A stretch of DNA of 64,000 bases from Budorcas taxicolor (GCF_023091745.1 NC_068925.1:74775085-74839084), one strand, 5' to 3'; counted from the first letter of the stretch, positions 1-10,499 are shown. The notes: a model not told the origin generated them from the sequence alone. Translations and numbers: made by a program.

Positions 1-214
1 TATAAGCCCAAATTCAAACCACTCCAAGTTACTCACTGCCCATGTTAATGAACTTCTACTTATTTCTCTCTTGTTAATCTGGCTTTGGCCAGTCTCATTT
101 ACAGGATTCCTGCTGGAGAACCTAAGATGGGTAAAGAAAAAACAGATTTTCCTCCTCTACACTTTTCATCATTGTTTTATCTAAGAGGGAGGAGGAAGTG
201 TCAAATGGGGTCAG

Positions 215-400
215 AAGCAGCATGTTCCATCACTGACCTTGTGACTTGCACAGTTTAACCTACCAGGCCTAGTTTTCCTATTGGAAATGCAAATAATGCT
301 AATTCCCACCTCATGGGGTCTTGCAGGGATCAAATGAGATAATGGATGCAGAACCACTTTATAAATTGTACATTGTTGAATAGCAGCCACTAGATTAATA
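215..400 (-). repeat. MIR SINE, minus strand
   Basis: The order of a reversed MIR can be followed: a 'ctgaccttgtgacttgcacagtttaacct' type core, the segment equivalent to the 'cctcagtttcc' block, then 'ggatcaaatgagataatg'. It is strongly diverged, as expected for a pan-mammalian SINE. It has no coding role. Confidence 0.7.
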
Positions 401-439
401 TTCTCTCACCATGAATATAAAGAGGGCAGGGAAGGGTCT

Positions 440-520
440 TCCTGTTTAACAGAGAAACTGAAGGCCAAAGGGGTTCAGTAATTCGCCACAATTCTTCTGC
501 GAGTCTGGGTTGGATCTGGC
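440..520 (+). repeat. MIR SINE fragment
   Basis: A short match to the MIR 3' half: 'acagagaaactgaaggcc' followed by 'gtctgggttggatct'. Short and diverged, so the boundaries are approximate. Confidence 0.5.
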
Positions 521-1090
521 CCGGGACAGGCCTCTGCTCTCAGCGATTTTCCTACAGTGTCTGGTCAAGTGTGCCCTGCCGGCCACCTCCAGACCCAGAG
601 TCCACGTGATAAAAGCAAAATATTGGGCCAGCTCTGACAAAGTCCTGAAGTGGGCCCCTCCTGCCACTTCACTGGGTTCTAATTGTCTCTTTCTTCAGAA
701 AGAGGAATAATTAAATAGAGGTTTTATTTTAATAGGCCTCAGGTCGGGCTCAGCATTCTGCATCCCTGGTCAATTTCCCCATGTTTCTTAGCTCATCTGG
801 GGGACAGGAAACTGTCCAGAAGCGGCTCATTTGCATCAAAAACACTGCAATTTGTACGTAAATGGCGTTGCTTTTAAATGCAAAGGAGCATCCTGAGTTG
901 ACAGAGAAGACTGTCTTTGATCCTTCAAATAACTGCAACCCCTAATGTTCTGGAAATAATCTTTCCTTCTCTCCAATTACACCCATCCCAGGAGAAGTCT
1001 CCCTTACCCCTCTTCAAAATACAGCCATTAAAGTTTCGCCAATCAAGGGCAACTCTCCTTTCCCACAGGGGGACTTATTTGAGGAACAGT
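521..1090. other. Unassigned sequence
   Basis: No recognisable repeat, RNA gene or exon seen. The small ORFs here are on both strands, short and low in protein character. Confidence 0.5.
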
Positions 1091-1265
1091 CCTCAATTGG
1101 GCAGACACACTGAGATGCTACTAAATACCAAGCACTGGGAAACAAGATGAATAGGACACTGTTGCAGCTGTTAGGAAGTTTACAGTCTCGGATGGAAGAT
1201 AAGGTGGATGAATGTGTAATAGAAGCTAGAATATGCTGCTTGCAGAGAGATGCAAAATGCTTCAT
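1090..1265 (-). repeat. L2 LINE 3' fragment, minus strand
   Basis: The reversed L2 3' end is recognisable: 'aataccaagcactggg', 'aagatgaataggacac' and 'gaagtttacagtct'. These correspond to the 'ccagcgcctagcacagtgcc' tail region read backwards. Non-coding relic. Confidence 0.6.
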
Positions 1266-1557
1266 GAGATAGTCTGAACCTGCTTGGGAGATAGGAAAGA
1301 CAGGGAGAGGAGGTGGTTATTCGTCTGGAGCTCCAAAGCTGATATGATCTCTCCAGCAAATCAATTCTCCACTGCCCCCACTCTCCTTACTCACCTCACA
1401 GTCTCAGACTAGTTGCTTTGCTCAATGTTGGTTTTCCATATTTGACAGTCCTTCATGTTAAAAACAAGACAACAGACCCCAAAATGAAGTCACTTGTCAC
1501 CAAACATCATCAAACCAAGACTTAATGCTTAATTTAATGACAGTTTCAGCCTTTCCC

Positions 1558-1872
1558 GGGCTTCCCTGATAGCTCAGTTGGTAAAGAATCCTGCAATGCA
1601 GGAGACCCTGGTTCGATTCCTGGGTCGGCATGATCTGCTGGAGAAGGGATAGGCCACCCACTCCAGGATTCTTGGGCTTCCTTGTGGCTCAGCTGGTAAA
1701 GAATCCACCTGCAGTACAGGAGACCTGGGTTCAATCCCTGGGTTGGGAAGATCCCTGGAGAAGAGAAAGGCTACCCATTCCAGTATTCTGGCCTGGAAAA
1801 TCCCATGGACTATCTATAGGGTAAGAAAGAGTCGGACATGACTGAACGACGTTCACTTTACTTTTGCTTCAC
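1558..1872 (+). mobile_element. Dimeric Bov-tA SINE
   Basis: Two tRNA-derived heads stand in tandem, one from 1558 and one from about 1676, followed by a Bov-A body ending near 'gagtcggacatgactgaacgac'. Flanking 13-base direct repeats at 1545-1557 and 1873-1885 differ at one base and mark the insertion. The heads keep the box-B-like 'ggttcgattcctggg' and 'ggttcaatccctggg' motifs of a pol III promoter. Any ORF inside is fortuitous. Confidence 0.93.
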
Positions 1873-1894
1873 TTCAGCCTCTCCCAGGTATGAA

Positions 1895-2165
1895 ATCTTA
1901 AACCAGTCAACCCGGAATTACCTGGTCGGACACTAATGACGTCATCTAACGGATAGATCCCTACTGTTGCCTATAGGAAGATGACCTTGTCACAAGCAAT
2001 CCACTTTTAGCAGGGATACATTCCTTGTCCTGATCCCTCCTACATATAAGTCTTATACTTTGTGCAGCTCCTCAGAGCTCCTTTGTAGTTGCTCGACGGG
2101 GGTGCTGCCCAATTCATGAATTGTTCAATAAAACCAATAAGATCTTTAACATTTTGCCAACTATT
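1895..2165 (+). mobile_element. LTR-like element (ERV, family not assigned)
   Basis: The sequence is organised like an LTR. A perfect TGACGTCA lies at 1937-1944, a TATA-like 'catataag' near 2042-2049 and an AATAAA at 2127-2132, followed by a U5-like 'ccaataagatcttt'. The R/U5 part is related, in inverted orientation, to 2745-2860. No retroviral coding sequence is adjacent, so it is a solo or truncated LTR. The family is uncertain. Confidence 0.6.
1937..1944 (+). promoter_or_regulatory. CRE palindrome inside an LTR
   Basis: TGACGTCA, the full CREB/ATF consensus, sits about 105 bases upstream of a TATA-like box in the presumed U3 of the LTR. The motif is seen directly; binding is inference. 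Confidence 0.45.
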
Positions 2166-2744
2166 AATACAAACTGGCACTTGCCAGCTACTTCTACAAG
2201 GATTAAACCCTGAGCTGCTGCAGCTGCTCACCTTCAACACACCCTGAAGGGAGTTCAGGGTGGTGATCAGGAAGGAGGCACTTTGTGCTGTGGGAAGAAC
2301 CGGCAGAACAGGTCTTCAGATAGTTAGATATTTCCAGGAGATTTTATGAACCCACTCCTTGTATCTCCGCATATCTAGGGAAGCACTAAGACCATGAACG
2401 GTGACATCTGCTCTTCTGACTAGCAGTAAGCCTCTGCCAAGCATGTGCTTAACTGCGTGCATCCCCTCCTCCCTTCTCTAAAGTCATACGTGATGCTGAC
2501 TTTTCCCTCGCCGCTTTGGAGCAGTTTCTCTGAGCCATCTGAAACGCTGCCTCCCGGGCTACAGTCCTCATTTAGCCCCAAAGAAAACGACTTAGAACTT
2601 TCACATTGTGACTGCTTTGTTTTTAGACAGTTAACTCAATTGATTTCTTTTTTTTTAAAACAGTCTTTAGTTAAAATATCTCTCCCTCCAGGAGTCCACC
2701 AGGAATAAATGTCACCATTGTTCAAAAACAAATTTCAACTCAGT
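2166..2744. other. Spacer between the two inverted LTR-like elements
   Basis: No retroviral gag, pol or env remnant is visible. The stretch includes a T-run near 2648-2656. The 87-codon frame at 2445-2708 shows no recognisable domain. Confidence 0.45.
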
Positions 2745-3200
2745 GCCTTTGAAGATCTAATAGGCTTGCTTTATTCAGTGATTCATGAATCGGGCAGCTT
2801 GCTCTCTGGCCTGCCAGTAGAAGGGCACTCTGAGGGGTTGTACAAAATGGAAGGTTTGTACAGAAAGAAGAGTGGGGTAAGAGAGCTATTTGAAAAAGAA
2901 GAGAAAGGATTACTCCTAGGCCAGGATATCTTCTTTTTGGGGAGAGGGAAAGGCAAGGGATTCATGCAGATTGCCTCTGGGGGATGGAGAGAGTCCAAAG
3001 ACAGATTACCTTACTGCTGCTGACCGGAAAATTCCAGACTGGTTGATTAAAGTTACGTTTCTGGCAAAAGTCTACATTGTAAGTAGGTTATGTATTAAAT
3101 CCAAATGTGATTTTATTTAATAAAGCATCGTGGGTTTTAGCACAAGTGACACCATTTTGGGCCTGTGCTTATTCTTTTTGATGCCATCTAAAGTGAATTG
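2745..3200 (-). mobile_element. LTR-like element, minus strand, related to 1895-2165
   Basis: Read on the minus strand, this contains the same R/U5 signature as the upstream LTR: 'gctgcccgattcatgaatca', a polyadenylation signal (AATAAA) and 'tattagatctt'. The unit continues to about 3200. The 104-codon plus-strand frame at 2709-3023 is antisense to it and probably meaningless. Confidence 0.55.
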
Positions 3201-3314
3201 GTGTGGCCTATTAACTAGCTCCCCAGTTTCTTTCTAGCCTTTGTTCCGTACTCTCTGTGCCCGAATTCCTTCTTACTTGGGGCAGACTTCTGAATGCTGA
3301 AGATAGTTCAATGG

Positions 3315-3470
3315 GAGATAGAGTTGGGAGTGGGTTAGAATCCAGCCTCTAACCATACACAGCTGTGTAAGCCGGGGGAAAGTTCATCTATGAACTGACA
3401 GTAACAGTATCACTGTACTGAGTTACTGTGGAGGGACAGTAAGTGAACATAAAGCAATTAGAAACTACTC
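3315..3470 (-). repeat. Probable MIR SINE, minus strand
   Basis: It follows reversed MIR order: 'ggttagaatccagcctct', 'cacagctgtgtaagcc', then a weakly conserved tail. Highly diverged. Confidence 0.5.
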
Positions 3471-3573
3471 TCTAAAAAAGTTTGTTCTCCTTATGGCTAT
3501 ACCTCAGTTTTACTGGGTATGTTAGACCATTCCCTGGGTTTGTGGGAAGATCTTTCCCTAGTACAAGGTATTT

Positions 3574-3775
3574 GCTGTTGTTGTTTAGTTGCTAAGTCCT
3601 ATACGACTATTTTGGGACCCCACGGACTGTAGCCCGCCAGGCTCCTCTGTCCATGGGATTTCCCAGGCAAGAATACTGGAGTGGGTTGCTATTTCCATCT
3701 CCAAGGGATCTTCCTGACCCAGGAATTGAACTCAAGTCTCCTGCATTGGCAGGTGGATTCTTTATCACTAGATGA
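3574..3775 (-). mobile_element. Bov-tA SINE, minus strand
   Basis: Reversed Bov-A body ('ccatgggatttcccaggcaa', 'ctggagtgggttg') followed by the reversed tRNA head ('aggaattgaactcaagtctc'). The head is truncated near 'tttatcactaga', so the usual 'ccacctgggaagcc' terminus is missing. Confidence 0.9.
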
Positions 3776-3874
3776 TAAGTAAGTGCTCACGGAGTGAACT
3801 GATGCTCTGTTTCATCTCTATAAGTTTGTATGTGCTTTTGCTCCCATTTGGAATCAGTACCTTAATCCTCTCTT

Positions 3875-4350
3875 GGCCAACAAAGGTCCATCTAGTCAAG
3901 GCTATGTATGGTTTTTCCAGTGGTCATGTATGGATATGAGAGTTGAACTATAAAGAAAGCGGAGCACCGAAGAATTGATGCTTTTGAACTGTGGTGTTGG
4001 AGAAGACTCTTGAGAGTCCCTTGGACTGCAAGGAGATCCAACCAGTCCATCCTAAAGGAAATCAGTCCTGAATATTTATTGGAAGGACTGGTGTTGAAGC
4101 TGAAACTCCAATATTTTGGCTGCCTGATGTGAAGAACTGACTCATTGGAAAAGACCTTGATGCTGGGAAAGATTGAAGACGGGAGGAGAAGGGGACAACA
4201 GAGGATGAAATGGTTGGATGGCATCACTGACTCAAAGGACACGAGTTTGGGTAAACTCTGGGAGTTGGTAATGGACAGGGAGGCCTGGGGTGCTGCTGTC
4301 CATGGGATCGCAGAGAGTGGGACATGACTGAGCGACTGAACTGAACTGAA
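3875..4350 (+). mobile_element. BovB LINE 3' fragment
   Basis: The last ~475 bases of BovB, from the part of the ORF after the RT domain to the diagnostic 'gactgaactgaactgaa' terminus. Conceptual translation gives the family's C-terminal region, including the Cys/His-like stretch around 'GCESW', but stops such as the one near 4133 break it. It is 5'-truncated and dead. Confidence 0.93.
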
Positions 4351-4473
4351 TCCCTTCCTTACCACATAACTTGATTAACTACTATTAATTATTTGAAAAG
4401 CAGTCCTGCACGCCACTCCCAAGCTAAACAGCTCCAGTTATGAAGTTTAAAAAAGTAAGGGTAAAAAGACATT

Positions 4474-4493
4474 TTCTGGGATAGCATGTCATT
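4474..4493 (+). repeat. Target-site duplication, left copy
   Basis: ttctgggatagcatgtcatt; the matching copy at 5593-5612 differs by one base (a to g). Together they bracket the L1 fragment. Confidence 0.85.
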
Positions 4494-5592
4494 TCCTCTT
4501 TGAATTCCTCAGTGATCTCTTGGTTATTTAGTATTATTTTGCCTCCATGTGTTTGTGGTTATTACAGTTATTTTTCTTGTAATTGATTTCTAATCTCATA
4601 GCATCATGGTCAGAAAAGATGCTTGATACAATTTCAATTTTCTTAATTTACGAAGGCTTGATTTGTGACCCAAGGTGTGATCTGACCTAGAGAGTGTCCC
4701 ACATACAGTTGAGAGGAACAGTGTTCTGCTGCTTTTGAATGGAATATCCTATAAATAACAGTTAAATCTATCTGGTCTAATGTGTCATTTAAGGCTTGTG
4801 TTTTCTTGTTACTTTTCTATCTGGATGATCTGTCCATTCATGTAGGTGGAGTGGTAAAGTCCCTGCCTATTACTGTGTTGCTGTTGATGTCCCCCTTTTA
4901 AGGCTGTTAGCATTTCCCTTATATACTGAAGTGCTTCTATACATCGGGGGCATAAATATTTACAGTTTTTATGTCTTCTTCTTGGGTTAATCCCTTGATC
5001 TTTATATAGGGTCCTTCCTTGTCTCTCATGACAGTCTTATTTTAAAGTCTATTTTGTCTGATATGAGTATTGCTACTCCAGCTTTCTTCTGATTTCTATT
5101 TGCATGGAATATGTTTTTCCATCCCCTCATTTTCAGTCTGTATGTGTCCCTAGGTCCGAAGTGGGTTTTTTATAGATAGCATATATACAGGTCTTGCTTT
5201 TGTATCCATTCAGCCAGGTCTGTGTCTTTTGGGTGGAGCATTTGATCCATTTATATTTGAGGTAATTATTGATACATATGTTTCTTTTATAATTTTCTTA
5301 ATTGTTTTTGGTTTATTTTTGTGGGGGTTTTAAGTTCTTCTAGCATTTGTTGTAAAGCTGGTTTGATGGTGCTGAATTCTCTTAGCTTTTGCTTGTCTAT
5401 AAGGTTTTTTATTTCTATATCAAATGTGAATGAGATCCTTACTGGGTAGAATAATCTTGGCTGTAGGTGTTTCCTTTTCATCGCTTTAAATATGTCCTAC
5501 CATTCCCTTCTGGCCTGTAGTATTTATGCTGAAAAATCACCTGATAGCCCTGTGGGGATTCCTTTATATGTTATTTGTTGCTTTTCCCTTGC
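4494..5592 (-). mobile_element. L1 LINE fragment spanning the ORF1/ORF2 junction
   Basis: Read on the minus strand, it begins in the ORF1 C-terminal domain. A 64-codon frame at 5481-5287 carries the 'RISFTFDIEIKNLIDKQKL' stretch. It then crosses the inter-ORF gap and runs through the ORF2 endonuclease to the 'SDHDAMR' region at about 4600-4625. Stops and indels make it a pseudogene. It lacks the RT domain, 3' UTR and A tail, yet is flanked by 20-base direct repeats (4474-4493 and 5593-5612, one mismatch). Confidence 0.92.
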
Positions 5593-5612
5593 TTCTGGGA
5601 TGGCATGTCATT
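5593..5612 (+). repeat. Target-site duplication, right copy
   Basis: ttctgggatggcatgtcatt, the partner of 4474-4493, with 19 of 20 bases identical. Confidence 0.85.
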
Positions 5613-5639
5613 GACTATATTACTGTTCAAAAATAATCA

Positions 5640-5975
5640 CTGCCTCTTCTTGAGAGAAATTGTATTTCCCTACTGTGGTGATGGCTGGCTTGACCATGTG
5701 ACTTGCTTTGCCCAATGAAATGCGAGCATCATGTGTTCTTTCCAAGGAGTATGAAGAGCCAGTGCGTGAATTGCCATGATCTATTTTCTCTCTGCAGTCC
5801 CACCAGTCATGCTTACGCTCTCTCACCTGATTTTGTGGGTCCTGGTTAGGAAACACAGGGCAGAGCCATGAAGTAACCCACAACGCATATGTGGGTGAGA
5901 AATAAACCTCTGATGCTCTAACCTTCAGAGGTTTGGGGGCCATCTGTCACTTTAGCTTATCCTGACTGATACAGC
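5640..5975 (+). mobile_element. MLT1-like LTR (ERVL-MaLR)
   Basis: The block 'gaccatgtgacttgctttgcccaatgaaatg' (5694-5724) and the terminus 'cttatcctgactgatacag' match my memory of MLT1-class LTRs. No internal MaLR sequence is adjacent, so it is a solo or truncated LTR. The 107-codon antisense frame is incidental. Confidence 0.55.
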
Positions 5976-6019
5976 ATATTATCTGGCTTTTTTCCCTCCG
6001 AGGTGATGCTCAGTGCTTT

Positions 6020-6440
6020 TCTACCATTCTAGTCACCTGCATCACGCCTTAACATACGTCAAATCTAATCCATGCATCTCAAGCTACAGTCCTCACCATG
6101 TGGACAGCTTGCCAGCATCTTAAACTCGGCATGCACGGACCCAAACTCACTATATTCCCTTCCCTTCCCCAATAGGCTGCATCATCCCTTCCTATATCCA
6201 TGGACTAACTAGAGAAATCTGAGGAGTCACTGGGATTGTTCTTAAGCCCATCATCCCATGGGTGAGGCTGATCATTTCTATTGCTGAAATGTCTCTCACT
6301 TCTGTTTACTCTTTTTAAAGCTCCTCACCTCTACTCTGGTCTTTCATTTGTCATCTGAATGCCTGTAAGGTCTCTGCAGCTAGGCTCCTTGACTTGAGTC
6401 TCTTTCCTGATCAACTTGTCAATCCTAAATCATTAAAACC
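6020..6440 (+). repeat. L2 LINE fragment
   Basis: It follows the L2 ORF2 3' order: 'atcttaaactcggcatgc' (equivalent of the 'aactcaacatgtcc' block), 'gaggagtcactgggattgtt', then the 'ctccttgacttgagtctc' block. Too diverged to keep a reading frame. Confidence 0.6.
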
Positions 6441-6441
6441 T

Positions 6442-6460
6442 AAAAAAAAAAAAAAAAAAA
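6442..6460 (+). repeat. A19 homopolymer
   Basis: Nineteen consecutive A at the 3' side of the L2-like block. It could be an expanded A-rich stretch or the tail of an unrecognised short retroposon; no target-site duplication is evident. Confidence 0.8.
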
Positions 6461-7050
6461 TTAAGCAGAATACATTCTGGCTTCCTGTCTGAAGAAACAG
6501 ACCTTCATAATAACCTGAAAGCCCAGATCAAGTTTCAAATTTTCAGACGCCTGAGTTACTTGATGGGATAAGGTGGAACAGGAAGAAGTAGATCTTGGGC
6601 CCCAGCTCATCATCCACACCCTCTTGTCTTCCCATCCCTGACTCTGCTCATAACAGAAGAATTATGTGAGAGTGTGTTGCACATACATGTGAGAATTCTG
6701 AGTTGGCACATGTAAGATTTATCCACATCCCATGCAAGCAGCCAAGCTTTGGCCACCTTTCAGCCTTGGGTGAATAGGACAAAACCACAGTCTGCAGTTA
6801 GGAGGAAGAATCAAAGAGGGTAATTGTGCCATGGAAGTGGGCTTGTAGCTTGTGCGCAGGGATTCCCAGGATTCCCAGAGAACACTCTAGAGGGAAGGAC
6901 AGGGGTGAGGATGCTCTGTCCTTCTGGTTCCAGGTGCTCTCACCCTCTGGGTAGGGCATGACTGGAGATATGGGTCAAAGTGCATCCTACTAAAGTGGGA
7001 TGCCTAGGACAGGGGTCCCTCTTCCCGAGACTGAGAGCGATTCTATAAAC
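6461..7050. other. Unassigned sequence
   Basis: No repeat, RNA gene or exon recognised. Confidence 0.5.
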
Positions 7051-7054
7051 CATA

Positions 7055-7190
7055 ATCATGATCAGCGTTGACTGAGCAACACTGATGTGCCAGGCATCAC
7101 TGCAAATTTTTTACTAATGAAGAAACTCAGCAAGTCTCTTAATTTGCCCAAATCATACTGTTACTGAACACAAATTCGTGTGCCTGTTGC
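7055..7190 (+). repeat. MIR SINE
   Basis: MIR order is visible: 'gttgactgagcaacactgatgtgccaggcat', then 'taatgaagaaactcag', then 'ttaatttgcccaaatcatac'. Abuts an ERV LTR on its right. Confidence 0.7.
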
Positions 7191-7640
7191 ACAGCGAGGC
7201 CAAACCAAGGTGATGGAGTTTGGAGCAGAGAAAGGTTTTATTGCAGGGCTTAGCAAGAAGAATGGGAAGCTTGTGGCCAAAAAGCCCTGAACTCCCCAGA
7301 GGTTTCAGCAAAGTGTTTTAAAAGGTGAGCATTTCAGCAAGGTGAGGGAGGGGCTTCCTAGGGTCTGTGACCAGCTTGTGCACAATTCTCTGACTAGCTT
7401 AAGGTAGTAGGGTGGTTAACATCAGTCCTTAGATACCAGTAGGTCTGGGGTCTACATACTCAAGATGATCAAGGAGTTATCTTCCATTTGATGATAGGTT
7501 TTAGCATCTAAAAAACTCAGTAAATATGCATGGGATACTATCATCTGGGTACTTCAGGGAGGAGCTACAGCAGAAGATATGGGGGAGGGATCTGTCCTGG
7601 GAAGACCTCAAAGAGTCCTGATCAATGACTGTACAGCTCC
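7185..7640 (-). mobile_element. Ruminant ERV LTR, minus strand
   Basis: On the minus strand the U5 end ('ggcctcgctgtgcaac') lies at the left. An AATAAA (tttatt at 7236-7241 on the plus strand) precedes 'cctttctctgctcc', as in class I ruminant ERV LTRs. The right (U3) boundary is estimated. No coding remnant is adjacent. Confidence 0.6.
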
Positions 7641-7804
7641 TGGGGGGCAGAGTCAGGAACTGAATCCCAGCAAATCGATCCCAGTACGACTACACGTAAC
7701 ATGCTACACTGCCACTAGAAGCAACTGAAAATCCCAGGTCTGACTGAGGCTGTCTCTTGTTCACCAAAGTGCAGTGTGTGACCCAGTAAAGGTAGCGTAG
7801 GGAA

Positions 7805-7970
7805 AGAACCCCAAGATATGGAGCCAGAAGATTTTGGTTTTAATGTTAGCTCCACCATCTGCTAGCTCTGTCTATTAATCAAGGAACTTTGCCTTTCTAT
7901 AAAATTAAGAGAGTAATAATATGTTCCCCAGTGGGGATTAAGTGAGTAGTGAATATGAAAAGCTTTAAAG
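7805..7970 (-). repeat. MIR SINE, minus strand
   Basis: Reversed MIR order: 'gagccagaagattttggt', 'agctccaccatctgctagc', 'caaggaactttgcctttct' and 'attaagtgagtagtga'. Confidence 0.75.
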
Positions 7971-7992
7971 CTCTGTTATTAAGATGATATTC

Positions 7993-8500
7993 TAGTTACT
8001 ATGGATACATAATAAACTACCCTAAAACTTAGTAGTATAAAAGAACCACTTGTTATGCTCCTGGATTCTATGGGTCAGGGATTTCGATGGGGGTATTTTC
8101 TATGCTCCGCAATGTCTGGGGTCTCAGCTGGAAGACCTTAGTCTGGGAGCTGGAATCACTGCAGCCTTGTCCCTCTTGCACATGTAGTGGTTGATGCTGG
8201 CCATTTGCTGAGATCTGCACCAGGGCTGCGGGCTGAAACCCACATGTGAGGCCTCTGAATGTACCTGGCTCCCCTCAAGCTGTGGTGGCTAGATTCTATG
8301 GGTGAGGAAATAGAGAGATAGAAAGATGATGATACAGACAGAGATAAAGATAGATACAGAGAGAGAAAGAGAGACAGAGAAAAGGGCAAACGATGATGAA
8401 CAGATCTCTGCCCCTCCAAGTTCATATCTTTCTGAAGTGACATTATCTCTCTACACTTTTCACATTAGCTGGGGAGCCAATTGCAAGGTCTCCTTGCTGT
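7993..8500 (-). mobile_element. MLT1-like LTR, minus strand
   Basis: The opening 'ataataaactaccctaaaac' with 'ttagtagtataaaa' is the reversed MLT1 3' end. The 'ggtctcagctgg' block and the AG-rich tract at 8313-8383 occupy the positions expected in this LTR. Boundaries are approximate. Confidence 0.6.
8305..8385 (+). repeat. Purine-rich (GA/GATA) tract
   Basis: About 80 bases of degenerate gata/gaga/gaca repeats, almost all purine on the plus strand. It lies within the MLT1-like LTR. The small frames over it are low-complexity artefacts. Confidence 0.8.
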
Positions 8501-8849
8501 GTCATTAAGCATCACAAATCAGGATGGATCCTTGTCTGCTTGCCGGAAACACCCCTCATCTTTCTGGCACGTGCTGGATGAAAATTTTGTTAAAGAGTAG
8601 GCTGCGCAGCTTTGCTTTTGAATGGAGGAATTTATGGTGTATCGAGTAGCAACATGCCCTCCAACATCATATTATGCTAATTCTTCTCCATCATACGAAG
8701 GTGATTTGACACAGCTTAATATGATATGACTATGAAATATCAAAGAAAAAGATGGGACTGGATTTAACTGCCCAGCCTCCTATTCCTGGAAGGGAAGACG
8801 TTCCCAAATGGATTGTCCTAAAACACCTGAGAGCCCAGGGCATCACTAC

Positions 8850-9030
8850 TGCTGACTAAGAGCTTTTTATGCACAGCATCTCATTTACTCCTCACGCCAT
8901 AATCTTGCAGGATAAGCTTGAGTAGCACTCACGTTTTGCTAATGAGGCAGTGAGGACTCAGAGAGTCCAAGTTGCTTTCTTAAAATCACTTGGCTGTTAA
9001 GATGGGGAGCTGGGAGTCTGGAGAAACAAG
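8850..9030 (+). repeat. MIR SINE
   Basis: MIR order: 'gctttttatgcacagcatctcatttactcctcac', 'gctaatgaggcagtgaggac', 'aaaatcacttggctg'. Confidence 0.75.
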
Positions 9031-10140
9031 AGGGATGTCTGTGCATGAGCTCGGAAGCCTGGATTGCCTGATACTGAGCTAGCTGGGATCAAGGGCTTCC
9101 CCTTCCGCAGAGGGAGGGGCAATGCCAAAACTTAGCTTCCTGGTGGTTCTGAGCACCACAAGCATCCCAGACAGCAGCAGCCAGCTGTGTTTTCAGCATC
9201 CCCCGAGAGCCAGCACCTAAGCTTAGACTGCTAGATGTTTGAGCTCCAAATGTGCGTCTCCCCTTACGAAGCTGCTCCCACCCTCACCCCACAAAACAGA
9301 GAGCAGACGGAGGTGGTGGGTGCTTCTGCTGGGGGCCAGCTGTACTCTGGCCACTTTGTAGAGTTAAGGCCCCCCGTGAGCACCTATCGAGGTCCCACCC
9401 AAGAGGGCCTTCACGCTGATGGGGCTTGCTGGTATTGCTGGAGCCCTCGTCTTACACAGACAATTCCAGTTGGTCTATTTGTCATCCTCTGCTTCCTGTG
9501 TTGTTCAAGGCCATTGCGTTTCATGTGTACCTGTTCACATTTATTCAGCTTTACATTAGCTCATTACCTATATCATCTCATAGAATCCAGATGGGTCTGG
9601 GAACGTGGCATGAGCTACAAGGAAATTTATTCTTTTAGATCTGCATTCTAAGGAAATGCTTGGAGATAAATAGAAATAAAATTAGCTTCTTTTTTTGACA
9701 TGAAGCAGTTCTCTATTGACAATTGTTTTTCTAAATTTGGGTACAATTATTTTCATGAGATCAGAGTAGATATTGCTTTGGATTTGAAGAATCTAAAACA
9801 GTATTTGAATAATTATCCCCAAAGTGAGCCTCTGTAGACAACCCCCAGTTGAACGTTCTCCTAAGATCAAGTCCTAATGGGGAAAAAAGAGTTCACTTAG
9901 CTACTTGGAAATGATGCCAAATGATTCGATTTGGGCAAAAAGAATCATTTTGAAATGACAGTCTGACATGATGTAGATCCAGAAGTAGGAATCAGGAGCT
10001 ATGTGACTGCTTGAAAAGTGAATGGACTGACTCAGAACAAAGTAAATCCCCTTTCTCAGAGGCGTTCAGATGGGCGGCGATTTGGTGAAGCTACTTTAGA
10101 ATGGCCAGAAGAATTAGACGGGGGCAAAATAATGATTATA
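9031..10140. other. Unassigned, largely repeat-free sequence
   Basis: No recognisable repeat. The 138-codon frame at 9235-9651 has an irregular Cys/Trp-rich composition, no domain I recognise and no clear splice context, so I do not call it a gene. Confidence 0.5.
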
Positions 10141-10149
10141 GTGATAATA

Positions 10150-10495
10150 ATGGCAAATTTTAATTTTTGAAACTTATCTAGGCCTAGTGAAGTGAAAGTC
10201 CTTCAGTCGTGTCTGACTGTTTGCGATCCCATGGACTATACTGTTCATAGAATTCTCTAGGGCAAAATACTGGAGTGGGTAGACTTTCCCTTCTCCAGGC
10301 CTAGGAAGGAGCTAAATACTTTACACACATTCTATTACTTGATCCTCATAACAACTTCATGAAGCAGGTGTTATTACTAACATTTTGAGGATGAGAACTC
10401 TGAGATACAGAGGTGAAATAGTGTATTCAAGCTTAGACATCACAGAATAGGTTTAAATCCAAGTCTTTTTGATTCTAAAGGCACTCATTCTTAAC
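10150..10495 (+). repeat. MIR SINE split by a Bov-A insertion
   Basis: The right part (10305-10495) shows 'ttacacacattctattacttgatcctcataacaac', 'gaggatgagaactctgagatac' and 'ggtttaaatccaagtc'. The left part (10150-10187) is the start of the same element. A SINE fragment at 10188-10296 lies between them. Confidence 0.7.
10188..10296 (-). mobile_element. Truncated Bov-A SINE, minus strand
   Basis: Starts 'tgaagtgaaagtccttcagtcgtgtctgac' and ends in 'cccttctcc'. Only the Bov-A body is present. Flanked by the 8-base repeat AGGCCTAG at 10180-10187 and 10297-10304. Confidence 0.88.
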
Positions 10496-10499
10496 AATT

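Noticed and set aside
4145..4327. 60-codon ORF near 4.2 kb
   Set aside because: C-terminal BovB remnant, not an independent gene.
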